From NCBI GenBank assembly GCA_022457155.1, contig JAJGOT010000241.1:677501-741500 (forward strand): a stretch of 64,000 bases of DNA, written 5' to 3'. The notes under the pieces are model-generated. The model was not told the DNA's origin. It searched no databases and worked only from the letters and a program-made list of their open reading frames with translations. Below, piece by piece: positions 1 through 11,752 of the stretch. The number at the start of each line of letters is the position of its first letter. Position 1 is the stretch's first letter. Position numbers and translations under genes: made by a program. The stretch is from Cladopsammia gracilis (taxonomy: Eukaryota; Cnidaria; Anthozoa; Scleractinia; Dendrophylliidae).

Positions 1-949
1 ATGTTGTACATGTTTCCTTCAGAGTTCGTTTGAAGTCTTGTGACCGTGGTAAACTTCGTGGACTCAATGACGCGAAATATTCTAGAAAAGAAGCCCACGT
101 GGGCCCCACGCTCGCGCACGAAACTATTACTATCCGTTGTACGAAGGACCGTACAAGCTGAAGAGTGCCCCTGCAAGTGCTATAACAAGTGAAACCTTTT
201 ATATCGCGATGAAAATGTTCCTGTGCTCTTCCTACTGCGAGCCTGCTGTACATATACGATATCAAGCCCCACGCATCATCGCGCGCGACTACACGAACCG
301 ACAATACGAAGCCCTTGTCTAAATACCATATCAGGCCCATGACTTTGAGCGATACTGATACTATAGACAAGTGCTTAAACAAGTGACATATTTTATTGCA
401 ATAAAAATTTGTCTGTGCTCTTCCTACGGCGAGCCTGCTGTAAATATACAATATCAAGCCCCACGCTTTATCGCGCGCGACTACATGAACCGACAATACG
501 AAGCCCTTGTCTACCTTCCATATCAGGCCCCATCACGCGAGAGCTGTACTTTGCCATCCACCATAAAAACCACAATACTCGGATACTTTGAGCGATATTG
601 ATACTATTGACAAGCGCTTAAACAAGTGACACCCTTTTAATTGCAATAAACATTTTCCTGTGGTCTTCCTACGGCGAGCCTGCTGTAAATATACCATATC
701 AAGCCCCACACTTCATCGCGCGCGACTACACGAACCGACAATACGAAGCCCCTGTCTCCATACCATATTAGACCCATGACTTTGAGCGATACTGATACTA
801 TAGACAAGTGCTTAAACAAGTGACACCTTTGTTATTGCAATAAAAATTTGTCTGTGCTCTTCCTACGGCGAGCCTGCTGTAAATATACAATATCAAGCCC
901 CACGCTTTATCGCGCGCGACTACATGAACCGACAATACGAAGCCCTTGT
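1..949. repeat. Satellite array, left part (~194/240 bp monomers)
   Basis: Diverged tandem copies of a monomer marked by TCTTCCTACGGCGAGCCTGC, a block with ATATCAAGCCCCACGC and CGCGCGCGACTACA, and an end with GCGATACTGATACTAT. Marker copies start near 227, 419, 664 and 858. Spacing is ~194 bp, or ~240 bp when an extra ~50 bp block (AGCTGTACTTTGCCATCCAC) is present. Several 60-76 codon frames recur here only because the monomer repeats; I do not call them genes. Confidence 0.85.
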
Positions 950-1914
950 TACTCATGCGCGTAGCGGCATGAGGTAAGGTTTCGGCTCCGTTTTCTTGTT
1001 ATTATTTTTATTATTATTATTTTTACTCATGCGCGTAGCGACATGAGGTAAGGTTTCGGCTCCGTTTTTCTTGTTATTTTTATTTTTTGTGTCACGATTT
1101 TGCATGCAAATTTATGCACGCATATTTTAAATTGTACACTTCCGGTTCATAGCTTTGCCACTACACTTCCTGTTTAGTGACTTCCGGCTACTCACTTCCG
1201 GTAAAAGAGCATTACTCAAGTGTCACGACAGCGTCTCCTACAACCCTACTTACATTAGCAATGTTCATGTTTGGTATATATAAGACTTAGAAGAATCATT
1301 CCCTTTATTGTGGTACAGCCTTCATTTCCAAAACAATCAATAGTAAACAATGTGGTTTGCAGGAACGATGACTGAACGAAAAGAGTACTCTTCGCCATGT
1401 CGGACATCTTCTTATCATGTTTATCTATGTTTATTTATGTTTATCATGTTTAAAATATATCATAAAACTAACTTACGCATGCGCATGAGTTAAGGCTGCT
1501 AGGAGCCTCTTGTTATTTTTTTTGTCACGATTTTACATGCAAATTTATGCATGCATAACACTTCCGGTTCATAGCTTTGCCACTACACTTCCTGTTTAGT
1601 GACTTCCGGCTACTCTCACTTCCGGTAAAAGAGCGTTACTTAGGTGTCACGACAGAATCTCCTACAACCCTACATACATTACTATCTTCACGTTTGGTAT
1701 ATATAAGACTTAGAAAAATCACTGGCTTCATTGTGGTACAGCTTTCATGTCCACAACATTCAATAGTAAACAAAGTGGTTTTCAGGAACGATGACTGAAT
1801 GAAAGGAGTAACTCTTCTCCATGTCGGACATCTTATCATGTTTAAAATATATATATCATAAAATTTTCTTACGCATACGCATGAGTAAAGGCTGCTTGGA
1901 GCCTCTTGTCTACA
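950..1914. mobile_element. 965 bp insertion inside the satellite, itself a partial tandem
   Basis: The satellite reads ...CCCTTGT|CTACATACC in an uninterrupted monomer near 2341. Here the same place is split, with CTTGT on both sides (945-949 and 1915-1919), so a 5 bp target duplication is likely. The insert holds two ~430 bp near-copies (about 1024-1513 and 1514-1914) plus a partial start at 950-1023. Each starts near TACTCATGCGCGTAGC or a variant and contains ACTTCCGGTTCATAGC. No coding capacity is seen. Family not recognised. Confidence 0.6.
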
Positions 1915-2880
1915 TACCATATCAGGCCCATCACGCGAAAGCTGTACTTCACCATACACCATAAAAACCACAGTACTCGGAAAATTTGAGCGATATTGAT
2001 ACTATTGACAAGCGCTTAAACAAGTGACACCCTTTTAATTGCAATAAACATTTTCCTGTGGTCTTCCTACGGCGAGCCTGCTGTAAATATACCATATCAA
2101 GCCCCACGCTTCATCGCGCGCGACTACACGAACCGACAATACGAAGCCCCTGTCTCCATACCATATCAGGCCCATGACTTTGAGCGATACTGATACTATA
2201 GACAAGTGCTTAAACAAGTGACACCTTTTTTATTGCAATAAAAATTTGTCTGTGCTCTTCCTACGGCGAGCCTGCTGTAAATATACAATATCAAGCCCCA
2301 CGCTTTTTTCGCGCGCGACTACATGAACCGACAATACGAAGCCCTTGTCTACATACCATATGAGGCCAATCACGCGAAAGCTGTACTTCGCCATACACCA
2401 TAAAAACCACAATACTCGGATAATTTGAGCGATACTGATACTATTGACAAGTGCTTAAAAAAGAGAGACCTTTTTATTGCAATAAAAATTTCTGTGCTCT
2501 TCCTACGGCGAGCATGCTGAACATATGTATATAATATCAAGCCCCACGCTTCATCGCGCGCGACTACATGACCTTGTCTCCATGAGGCCCATAACGCGAG
2601 AGCTGCACTTTACCATCCACAATAAAAACCACAATACTCTGATACTTTGAGAGATACTGATACTATTGAAAAGCGCTTAAACAAGTGACATCTTTTTTTT
2701 ATTGCAATAAAAATTTGTCTGTGCTCTTCCTACGGCGATCCTGCTGTACATATACCATATCAAGCCCCACGCTTCATCGCGCGCGACTACACGAACAGAC
2801 AATACGAAGCCCTTGTCTACAATACCAGGCCCCACTCTTCATCACGCGAGAACTGTACTTGATAGAACACCATACAATTC
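1915..2880. repeat. Satellite array, right part
   Basis: The same monomers as in 1-949 continue, with marker copies near 2063, 2257, 2497 and 2728, again at ~194 or ~231-240 bp spacing. Later monomers diverge more and the array fades out near 2880. Confidence 0.85.
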
Positions 2881-4109
2881 CAAGATTACATTAACCCACT
2901 ATCTTCATTTAAAAACACCCTCTTTAGTTTTAAAAAAAACCTTCAATACTTTTAGCGACACTTGAATTGAAAACATCAGGCCTAACACTCGGTTGCACGC
3001 CCGAATTGCACGACACTAACAATATAAGGAGTCAGGTTACCGGTACAGCTTACTTCTGATGTCACTTTGTCATTTCCGGAGTTTGACCTTCATTGAACCG
3101 TTGCCAAGGTGTCTGTAAAATGAGGACCGGATGCATGGCGGATGGCGGATAGGACGATGCGGATAAGAAAAATGCAGATGAGAAAATACCGATAACAAAA
3201 AAAAAATTCTCCTTTCTCCTTCCAAATTCAAAACTGTAACACGTATCTGTTAAGGAAACACAGAAAAGTTTCCAAGGTGATGGGGGGGGGGGGGGGGGGG
3301 GTCTTATATCCGCAGTGTTTCGTTAACGAAACTTGTTGCCACGCGTTTAAGCTAAAACTGGTGCCATAACAGTTCTAAAAGCTTTGAATTCGTGATTTTT
3401 TTTTATTATTTATGTCTTCGCTCGAAAAAAGTTTTCCAAATTCCATGATCGATTTTTTATAATTTATAATCGTTTTTCGCCGTAAGTGTAAGGATTAAAA
3501 ATCGGAGTATATGTCGAGTTGGCGCTAGTTTGGCTTCCTATTTCCATCCTTTGTTCTTTTCCAATTCCGAAGAAAACCAACGCGCAAGCTGGCTTCTTGA
3601 GGCATGGCTGATACCTCCGGCTCCTCATGACAGGGATAGCCCACACATTTCCCTTACCAGTACTTCAAATGCTCTGGTGTATAATAACTCATTGCTTCCG
3701 GTGTAAATTGCAAGTGAGTGGGATGGAAATATGGTTCTATGGGACATGTGGCAGCGACAGTTTTCCTTGTGTGACATCCCCTTTTTTGCGAAAAAGTTCC
3801 GTTGCGGGGACACAATTTTGTCCCCGTCATGAAGCAGGGACAAAATGACCCCCATTTCAATGTCGCATCGTGTGCACTGCTCTTGCAAACTGTCCCCGCT
3901 ACAAAATAGAAATGAACCAATAAAAACTCGCAATTGATTATTCCATGAGCATTCAGTAGTAGTCTTTAAAGATTTTTATACCTCAATCCGCTTTGTGTGC
4001 ACCAGCTTGCGTACTGTCCCTGCCACATGCGCCTTGGCTGTGCACACGAAGGGGTTTGTCCCCGCCGTCATAACGCGACGAAATTTAATCTTCCACATAT
4101 TTATTCCTA
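2881..4109. other. No gene seen; poly-G tract and a dispersed repeat end
   Basis: A 20 bp G run lies at 3282-3301. Positions about 3115-3200 (TGTAAAATGAGGACCGGATG, then GCGGATAA-type repeats and an A tract) match 48193-48300, so this is the end of a dispersed repeat. Overlapping short frames at 3625-3933 lie in a stretch with repeated TGTCCCCG motifs and have no supporting features. Confidence 0.5.
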
Positions 4110-4151
4110 GCCCCTGATGAAGGTTAGTTTTGTCTAACTGAAATATCGGGC
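4110..4151 (+). ncRNA. Hammerhead-ribozyme-like motif (class AUAU)
   Basis: Order of parts: stem I 5' GCCC, core CTGATGA, stem II GGTTAG pairing with CTAAC, core GAAA, a tiny palindromic stem III (ATAT including the last core A), C at the cleavage position, stem I 3' GGGC. It matches the type I hammerhead layout known from Penelope-like elements and retrozymes. One stem II base differs from the better copy at 53770-53811. The shared ~110 bp around both copies shows they belong to one mobile family. Activity is inferred only. Confidence 0.5.
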
Positions 4152-7100
4152 ATATATTATTAAAAGAAATCGAACGAATTTGCTGTCTGATCAGCCTTGC
4201 AAGTTAAAGTTTTTTTATTTAGTTCATTGCTGATCCTGATCTGCTCAAAGATCCAGCTACATTTTGCTACTGTTTGAGGGTGTCAATGGGGTTAACTGAC
4301 TAGCGTATAACAATAGATTTTTGTTATCGTAACCGTATAAATAACAAAATACGAGCTGACTATCGTATAAAAGAAAGTCGTTTTCTTAGCGTATATGGTA
4401 AATAAAAGACAAATTTTGAAAATTTTCTCTGTGCAAATAAAAATTTGAGTTTAGGTTACTTTGTTTAAATCGTTTTAGAGTACATTTTGAGTCCATTTTT
4501 AACCCGTGAACATACGCGCATGCGTAATGAACGGGTTATCGGTAACGACGACAGATATGCAAATGAGTCACTCACTCGCTCACTCCTTCCATCAGCTGTA
4601 AACTTAGTGGCGTAATGCTTTGTTACGAATGCGTTTTGTAACAAGAACAGCGTGAATCCAGCGATAACAATAACTAAATTGGTGTAAACGAATATAAACA
4701 ACAATAAGCTGAAAGATGTTTCGCATTTGGAGTCTTTAATGCAACGTTAAAATCGATTTAAAAGGAATTTTCAACTGAGACACGCGTTTAGATGGTTATC
4801 TACCTTCAAGTAATAAAATATATCCCATTACAAGTCAGTGTTCGCGGGCTTACAGCCGAAAGGCCCAGGTTCGAATCTCGCTCGGGGCGTTTTTTTTTTC
4901 TCCTTTTTTTTTTTTATCTTCGGACTGAACATTATGAAAGTGATGTACTGTATTTTTATTTTTTGCGTTTGTCAAAAATCCTTACGTTTAATTTTAAAAA
5001 AAATATATTGAACCGTGACAGAGTGAAAACATAAGCTTACCGCAATTATTGTCTTGCGCGTTAGCATTTCAAATTCACGGGTTGGCTCTGAGGAGCCTTT
5101 GATTGACCCTTGTTGTCGTTTTTAGTCTGCTGCGTGACTGATATTCGTGACAAACCCTGAGCCTGCGCTGTATCTGCGGCTTTATATAATAGTTCCAGGC
5201 TCTCTCACGATCTTCGACCTTGGCAAACGCGGCCAACATGGCATCCATTTGTGCTGTGGTCACGTTCTATCGTAATGCCCGGCGACGTTATCGAGCGTTT
5301 TCGCTCGAGAATATCGTTTAAAGATGGGCTTGAGAGCTTAAATAACTTCAAGCTGCACGTGGAGGGATTACTTGGAGTGAGACAGAAGGCTAAAGATATC
5401 GGCATAAACTCGTTCGCATTTAAAAACTTGACCAATGTTTTGGGCTCACACTGATATAAATATGTCTTGGCTTTTTAAAGTAATACTGAAAATGGTGACA
5501 TGGCCCCTTTAAGTCTTACGGTCGGCACTTAAGACCACTTGACGGTAACTCATGCTTGATTCTGTCGATTCTGCTTGCTGCTGTCTACAACAAATAGAGT
5601 TTAAGCAATGGAAAAATGCGCGCATGTGATTTTTATTCACTCAGAATCTCGCTCGTCCGTGAAGTATTTTCCATGCTGTTTTTTTGTATTTTTTTATAAA
5701 TCTTTTGCTGCAGCTAGGTAATGAGTTACTTTTGTCAGAAATGCAAAAAATTGGGGGGTCGCCGACTTCGTTTCGGAGATATCTAAAAGGCCGCCCTAAT
5801 TTTCTAATTTTGAAAAATCGGTGTTCCTTACTCGATATGGCTCCAATGTCTGTTGGTCTAAAAATATTGCAAATGAATCTATAGAATGGAACTTTCAATG
5901 CCAAGTTTTTATATGAGTGGGTCTATTAAGCAAATTAAATCAACTGGCAACGTTCCTTAAAGTCAACCTAAATTTAAACAACAGAATTTGCAAACCCTGA
6001 CAGCCGCAAGTTGGCGGGATTCGATGTGGCGTTGGTCGAAAAATGGGAAATTTTAAACTTCCTACATCGATTTTTTTGTCATTTTTTCGCAATTTTCATC
6101 ATCATTTTATTTTTTAGATTTTTTCATCATTTTATTTCAATAATTTAAATTTAACAAATTAGAGAAATATACAACCCGCATATAGCAAAGCTAATCAAGG
6201 CAGGTTGTATAATTTACAATCAAATTTAGCAAACACAAATTATTAGTAAAATCAGGTAAATAGTAATAAATAAATAATTAATTAAAAATAATAATAATAA
6301 TCATAAATAAATAAAATAAATAAATAAGTAGAATAAATAAATAAAATAAATAAATAGGTATACACACACATTCACAGATAGCTAGCATTTACATGAGTAG
6401 TGCAAGAACCTATAATAACACATAGAAGATAAGGAAGTAATAATAATAGCTGGAGTCTGATTAATGATAATTGGTAATTTTCAACATTAACTTAGAGACC
6501 TCAACATAATCATCCTCATTACCAAGTACCGCAAGTAATCTGTCGAGAGTTAGTAAAGAAAATCATCTATCCAAAGAAAAGTGGGGTTCACCGACCATCC
6601 AAGCGAGTTAAATCAAAGCAAAGTTAACGCAACGGCTACCACCCTTCATGTGAATAGAGTTTCTTCCTTTGCGCGCGCGCTCGTACATGACGTTGCATGG
6701 CGTTGCGACATAAATTGCGTGCGCAGTATAGGATGCGTATAAACAATTGGCACGAACATCCTTAAAACCGTTTTATAGATTCTGGAATTTCTTTCCTGTC
6801 ATAACTACCACTAAGAAGATGATAGGTTGTAATCAACGTCGTTGTTGACTATATCGCATAATTGTGAGATAAAAATTTGTAAACGTTAATTATTAACTGA
6901 CTTTTTTCTCCGTTTGCTGTTTACTGACTAAAAGGGATTTTTTTTACTGCTTACTGACTAAAATTGATTTTTTTAACTGTTTACTGACTAGAGGTATACC
7001 CCATTGACACCCTCCTGTTTGTTCAAGTGGTCCTTGCAGTTTTACAGAAATTATTGGGTTTTTTAATAAATATTGTGAAAAGTATATTTAACGATTAGAA

Positions 7101-7560
7101 TAAAAGAAATAAACGTAGCACCATCGAAAAAGCTTTCTCCGTTTAACTCAAGTATGAAGCTGTCTAAAGCATATAGTGTTACTGCTGCTGGCGTGACAAA
7201 AATTTATTTATTATTCCGCTAGTTACCTTTCTATTTTTCACGTACCGCAGAGTCCCGAAAGAAGCGGCCCCTGTTACTTTCGGAATTATCAGGCTTAACC
7301 TGGTAAAACTCAATGTAAATATTAATATTAAATTGGCGAATACAGCGTTGAGACTGTTAATCGATTTAATGGCAGAACGGATAACATCCTCTTCACCGAG
7401 TAGAACGGGACTGTCGACTTGTTATCGTTTCAATATTTCCGGTATGATATTTCGTAATTTTAGGTTATATACTGTGAATTTGATGCATGCGAGTTACTGC
7501 TTGGCAAGGTTAATCAAACAAGACCGAAATCTAAGTAAATCGCCGGTAAACGAGCTTAGT
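4152..7560. other. AT-rich intergenic DNA, no gene supported
   Basis: To about 4215 this is the tail of the hammerhead-bearing repeat, also present at 53812-53870. A simple tract of AAAT and AAATA units lies around 6245-6357. A box-B-like string GGTTCGAATC lies near 4869. Three related lines near 6930-7000 repeat a CTGTTTACTGACTA motif. The rest looks non-coding, with no open frame over about 90 codons. Confidence 0.5.
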
Positions 7561-7561
7561 A

Positions 7562-7650
7562 TACACGGGGCCTAATATGGTAAGTCGGGGCCTGATATGG
7601 TAGGTCGGGGCCTCATATGGTTGGTCGGGGCATGATATGGGGGGCGTAAT
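7562..7650. repeat. Short minisatellite, about 4 x 25 bp
   Basis: Units of the form GGTCGGGGCCTGATATGGTA repeat about four times with small changes, just before duplicon copy A. Confidence 0.8.
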
Positions 7651-8601
7651 ATGGTATGGAACGTTTCAACCCTATTAGGATTCTTTTGTGTTTTTCAGGG
7701 GTAAATTCACGGGTGGGAACTGGTATCTACTTTGGCCTCGCTTGCTGCCGATCGGAGAAGGACGCTTTCATATATGCAGGGCATAAATGCAACTTTACGC
7801 TTTTCAATGGGCGGAAAAAGTTGAGAATTGACCGATTTTAATGAGATAGCAAGTGAAATGGAGCCTGCCTGTAAAATCATCAACGGACATTTCAGGGTCT
7901 GTTTATGAAGGCTGTCGATCCGCGTCGATCTCTACACAGTTCATCGGTCTCTGTAATACGGCAAGTGAAATAACGGTTGGCTGCGATTTTTTTCCTGTTT
8001 GGATCCAACAATTCTTCCTCGTAACTTATGCGCGCATGGTTTTGCTCGCTGTTGTTGACCGTTATTGCTGTTTTCAGGTCATTATTAAAAATATAGGCGG
8101 CTGCATCACGGTGTTCCTTTGTTTGCTTATCTTATCATTTCTATTTTTCTAAATAACATTCGATTTCTTTATGATTTTGTTTAGTTTTATTATAGATCGT
8201 GTAAGGCCCGGTTCAAACGTCGAACTTCACATGTGCCGAACCTAATGCAAATGAGTTCTTGCACGGCTTATTGCGAAAAATAGTCGCGCGGGAAATCGAA
8301 GAACTATAGATATTGTTCTAAGATTTGCTATCAAAGTTTTAATAAACAGTTTTTGTAAGTTTAATGAATGAAATCAATGGTTTTGAAGGTGAAGTTTCAT
8401 GGTATCTCATTATATAATTTAATAATCTTGGTTCAAACAGGTCACTGCTGGCTATTTCAGAACTGACAGGATTCGCGGTGTCATGTGGTTCGTAAGGGCC
8501 ACTTGTGATAAGACCGTTTACTACATAAGACATTGTAAGAACGTGTTTCGATTTTTCAACAATTTCATGTAAAATCGTATCGCTTGAAATCCCTTTTGTT
8601 G

Positions 8602-8602
<1 letters not shown>

Positions 8603-8673
<71 letters not shown>
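8603..8673. repeat. (AT)n microsatellite, copy A
   Basis: About 35 uninterrupted TA units. The matching tract in copy B (29701-30221) is split by a 388 bp palindromic insertion, so this copy is the empty site. Confidence 0.95.
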
Positions 8674-8675
<2 letters not shown>

Positions 8676-9442
8676 AAGTAGACCTCTAGCTGTGAGGTCG
8701 TTGGTGCGCGTAGAAATTTGTAACGATTCCGCGATTACCTAAAACAATTCGTGATCGCGGCACACTGTTTATATCTAACTATAATTACTTCGTAACTGCG
8801 GTAAGGCAAATTGGTAGTTGCAGTAGGATATACTGGCGGTTGTTGTAGAGTCGAATGGCTAGCCTGCAGAACAGGCTTTATTTTTTATGCGTTTCAGACG
8901 AGCGCTAAGCGGGTGGCCACCGCAAAGCGGAAGGGGATCTGAGGAAAGTGGTTTTAATGATAAGATTTGACAGTGATTTGCGTTTAAAAACACAGGTGCT
9001 GTAGTGATATGATGGCTGACAATATGCGGTTAATTTGGCTTTTCACTGTTCGTCGTCTGGTGTGAATAAAATTGTTAGTTGTTAGATCGGTAGATGATTT
9101 TTGTCGCAATGGTAAGTCTTCAATTGTCTTTAAAGACTATATAATATTGGTTAGTTGGATACCTAAGAATAAGAAAACAGGTGTCGTGTGCGTCGTGCCT
9201 TCCACGAGCCATTGTAGTCCAAGTGTATCTGCTGGCTACTGTGTAGGGAGGGGGGGGGGGAAGTGTAGTGGGTGAAGTAAGAAAGATCTGATTTTTAGAA
9301 CAGAATGGCCTATTACAGAGATGCTCGTTTAGACTACGAGCAGTTTGTTTTCTTTGAGTGGTAAATTACATGGAGTGTAAAAGTGGCAATTTATTTGATT
9401 TAATTTTGTGGTCATGTTATTGGAGGGGGACATTGGGGTCTC

Positions 9443-9870
9443 TGAATCGCCGCAACACCGCAAAAGAAAATTACGGAACACCGCATCACCGCAAGAAAAG
9501 TCGACGAAACACCGTCATCGCAATATATCTTTTTGTCCAGTTACCATGAAAAAGGCTTAGGATTGGCGACCAGCAGAGTATTGAAGATTAACTAGACAGT
9601 ATTGGACTGCTTTTTGTTACAAATTTAACATAATGGTACGTACTTTTCAAAAATAAGTACGGAATAAATAACATATAGACGCTAAATTTAGGGTCAAACA
9701 GGAAACGGCGACACCGCAGATAATTTTGTTGCACCGAACACCGCAGACTTTAAAGCGGAAACATCGCACACAGTAGGGTTTGAGATCACCGCAACACCGC
9801 AAGCTGGGATTTCATTCACCGCAACACCGCATAAAAAATGAGCAACACCGTAACACCGCAAATCTCCAAT
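9443..9870. repeat. CACCGCAA-type minisatellite region
   Basis: Irregular repeats of CACCGCAACACCGC and related 7-mers occur in two clusters (about 9443-9525 and 9708-9865), separated by non-repeat DNA. In copy B the second cluster is split by the element at 31326-35536. Confidence 0.7.
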
Positions 9871-10211
9871 GTCCCTCTCTTATTGATTTAAAAGAAAAAA
9901 AGAAGAAAATAGCGTGCAGATAGGCTTCTAGTCAGACCGTGGCGGGGTTGGTTGAGTGACGTTATTAAGAGCAGTGTAACGATAGCATGTTTGAACTTTG
10001 GAAGGGAAGAGCATGATTTTAATGTAGTTTTTCTTTAAACTTGCTTGTCTTTCGATATTTTTGTTGAAGTTGCGTGTGTTGCTATAGAACGATTTTCTAC
10101 TACAAGTTAGCAAACGATATAAAGTTTATTGTTTTAAAACGTCGCTGTCAGTGTTTTTTTAAGAGAACATTTGCGTGTTAAAGGGTGATGAAAAGCGTGC
10201 GCTTTTTAATA

Positions 10212-10591
10212 TTAGAGAGTTTAAGCAACGACGACGGCAACGCCATGGAAAACGTCACTTGAAAAAAGGATTCGCGCTTTTTTAAACTACTTTGCAGTTG
10301 TTCCAATTTGTTTAGTTTGTCTAATGTGACCGAATTGTCCAGGAGCAAAATATGAAGGAATGGCTTACCAGTTCAAATGGAGAAAGGAAAATTAACCGTC
10401 GCGTGTTAACGTTCTCCACAAAACCTATAATTTGATCATTTGACGTTGTTGTTTTGCAGGAACGGCAAAGAAATGTACCAAAATGTAAAACGCACGTGCA
10501 ATGCGTGCAGAGACATTGTTTTCGCTCATTAAACCTATTGTTTTGTGCCGTTCTCGCTGCCGTCGCCGTCGTGGTTGCTTAAGCTCCCTAA
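10212..10591. mobile_element. MITE with TTAGRGAGYTTAAGC ends
   Basis: The ends are inverted repeats: TTAGAGAGTTTAAGCAACGA on the left and the complement of TTAGGGAGCTTAAGCAACCA on the right, about 380 bp apart, with further CGACGACGGC-type pairing inside. It is absent from copy B, which has a different element within a few bases of the same site (36001-36592). The flanks do not resolve the target duplication clearly. Confidence 0.75.
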
Positions 10592-10982
10592 TGTTTGCAT
10601 AAAGAAAAACCGGTAGTTCTGTAAGATTTATTTAGCACTTGGAAATTGTAACGATATTCTATGGTGATTTGATAAATAATAAATCGGGTATTTGTGTTTA
10701 AATGAAGATGAATTGGTATTTAAAGAGATTACTGGTCGTTCCGTGTGTGTTTATTGATTTAAAATAGTTACATCTTATCAGTTTTTAGACGGTCTGTCTT
10801 TATTCAAGAGGTGTTAATTCGATTTCTAGAGTTGTTACTTTAGAGAGTAATATTTTGAAAACGCGTTTAGTATTCTGTATTGTGTAAGATGGGTCGAGCA
10901 TAGAAAAATTGTATTTTGATTCAATAAGGTTTTGGCGAGTTTAATACAGTGGCTCTTTTGTGGTTAGTAATCCGAGATGAGA

Positions 10983-11600
10983 AGAGTTAATGACGTGCTA
11001 ATTAGAGTTAAAAGGATGTAATGCATGTTTGGGGTTTTAAATTTTGATGACTTGTCAACGATTTTCTGTCAAAAATGTTCGGCAAATTGATGTCGGTTGT
11101 GGTAGCTTTGCGTGGTTTTGTGCGACTCTACATACAAGTACTCGATTTTATTTCATATTTCTTGTTGTTTTTTAGTTCATTGGAATATTAGAGTTAATTA
11201 TACACAATTTATGAGAACAAAGTATGACAACAATGTCATAAAATTTGCGTGTTTAAGGGTGGCAAAAAATGTTGGTTTTTTAGTATTGTTTGACGTGACA
11301 AAAAGCGGGTAGTTGTGTTGGATATATTGAGGAGTTTGAAAATTGGGAGGATATTGTGTGGTAGTTTGAATAATAACAAATTGCGTATGTTTCTTTAAAT
11401 GAAGATCAATTGCGATTTAAGTAGATATTAGTTTTCTTTTTATAGACTTTATACGCCAAGAACGTTTTCTCTCTCTTACTTGCCACTCAAACAATACATT
11501 GTCTTTTTGTCAAATAGAGACAAAATCTCTCTTAAAAAAATTAACACGCTGAAATCGCTTATAAAAGGCTTCTTAAAATGCTTGCTTGATAACTTTTATA
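10983..11600. other. No gene or recognised repeat seen
   Basis: AT-rich sequence past the end of the duplicon homology. Two short frames (11112-11312 and 11480-11668) have no recognisable features. Confidence 0.4.
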
Positions 11601-11752
11601 AACAAAATCAGGAAAATTTTTACGTCTTTTGCGTACTGTTGCATAATCCAACTGTAATAGCAATGTGAAATGATATATATGAAATAAATCATATATGAAC
11701 TGCGGAAATGAAATCAAATGAAGAATGATCCTCGCAGTTGTGAACGCAATTT
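11601..11752. repeat. Left copy of the 152 bp LINE target-site duplication
   Basis: From AACAAAATCAGG to GAACGCAATTT this is identical, as far as I can read, to 13593-13744 on the other side of the LINE. It includes the end of the tRNA-headed retroposon and part of the older foldback repeat. Confidence 0.9.

Larger units (their letters stand above)
7673..10982. repeat. Duplicon copy A (3.3 kb), direct repeat of 28779-36990
   Basis: From ATTCTTTTGTGTTTTTCA to AATCCGAGATGAGA the sequence matches copy B almost base for base apart from insertions and small indels. Copy A holds an (AT)n tract, a CACCGCAACACCGC-type minisatellite and one MITE. Frames shared by the copies (7853-8152 and 28928-29248; 9358-9549 and 30930-31121) carry frame-changing indels at their edges and no recognised domain, so I do not call them genes. 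A half hairpin MITE (GGCCCGGTTCAAACGTCGAA) starts at 8209 in A and near 29298 in B. Confidence 0.9.

Noticed and set aside
1..2880. Recurrent 60-76 codon frames in the satellite
   Set aside because: They recur with the monomer, shift frame between monomers and lack any motif.
3625..3933. Overlapping frames of 73-102 codons on both strands
   Set aside because: Both strands are open over the same stretch because of a low stop density near TGTCCCCG repeats. No motif, start context or splice site supports either.
4838..4893. tRNA-like sequence with GGTTCGAATC
   Set aside because: Only a box-B-like string is convincing. Acceptor and T-stems do not pair well, and no box A at the right distance is seen.
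7853..8152. 99-codon frame conserved in copy B (28928-29248)
   Set aside because: Conserved only because the whole unit is duplicated. Indels at both ends shift the frame and no domain is visible. A small internal exon cannot be excluded.
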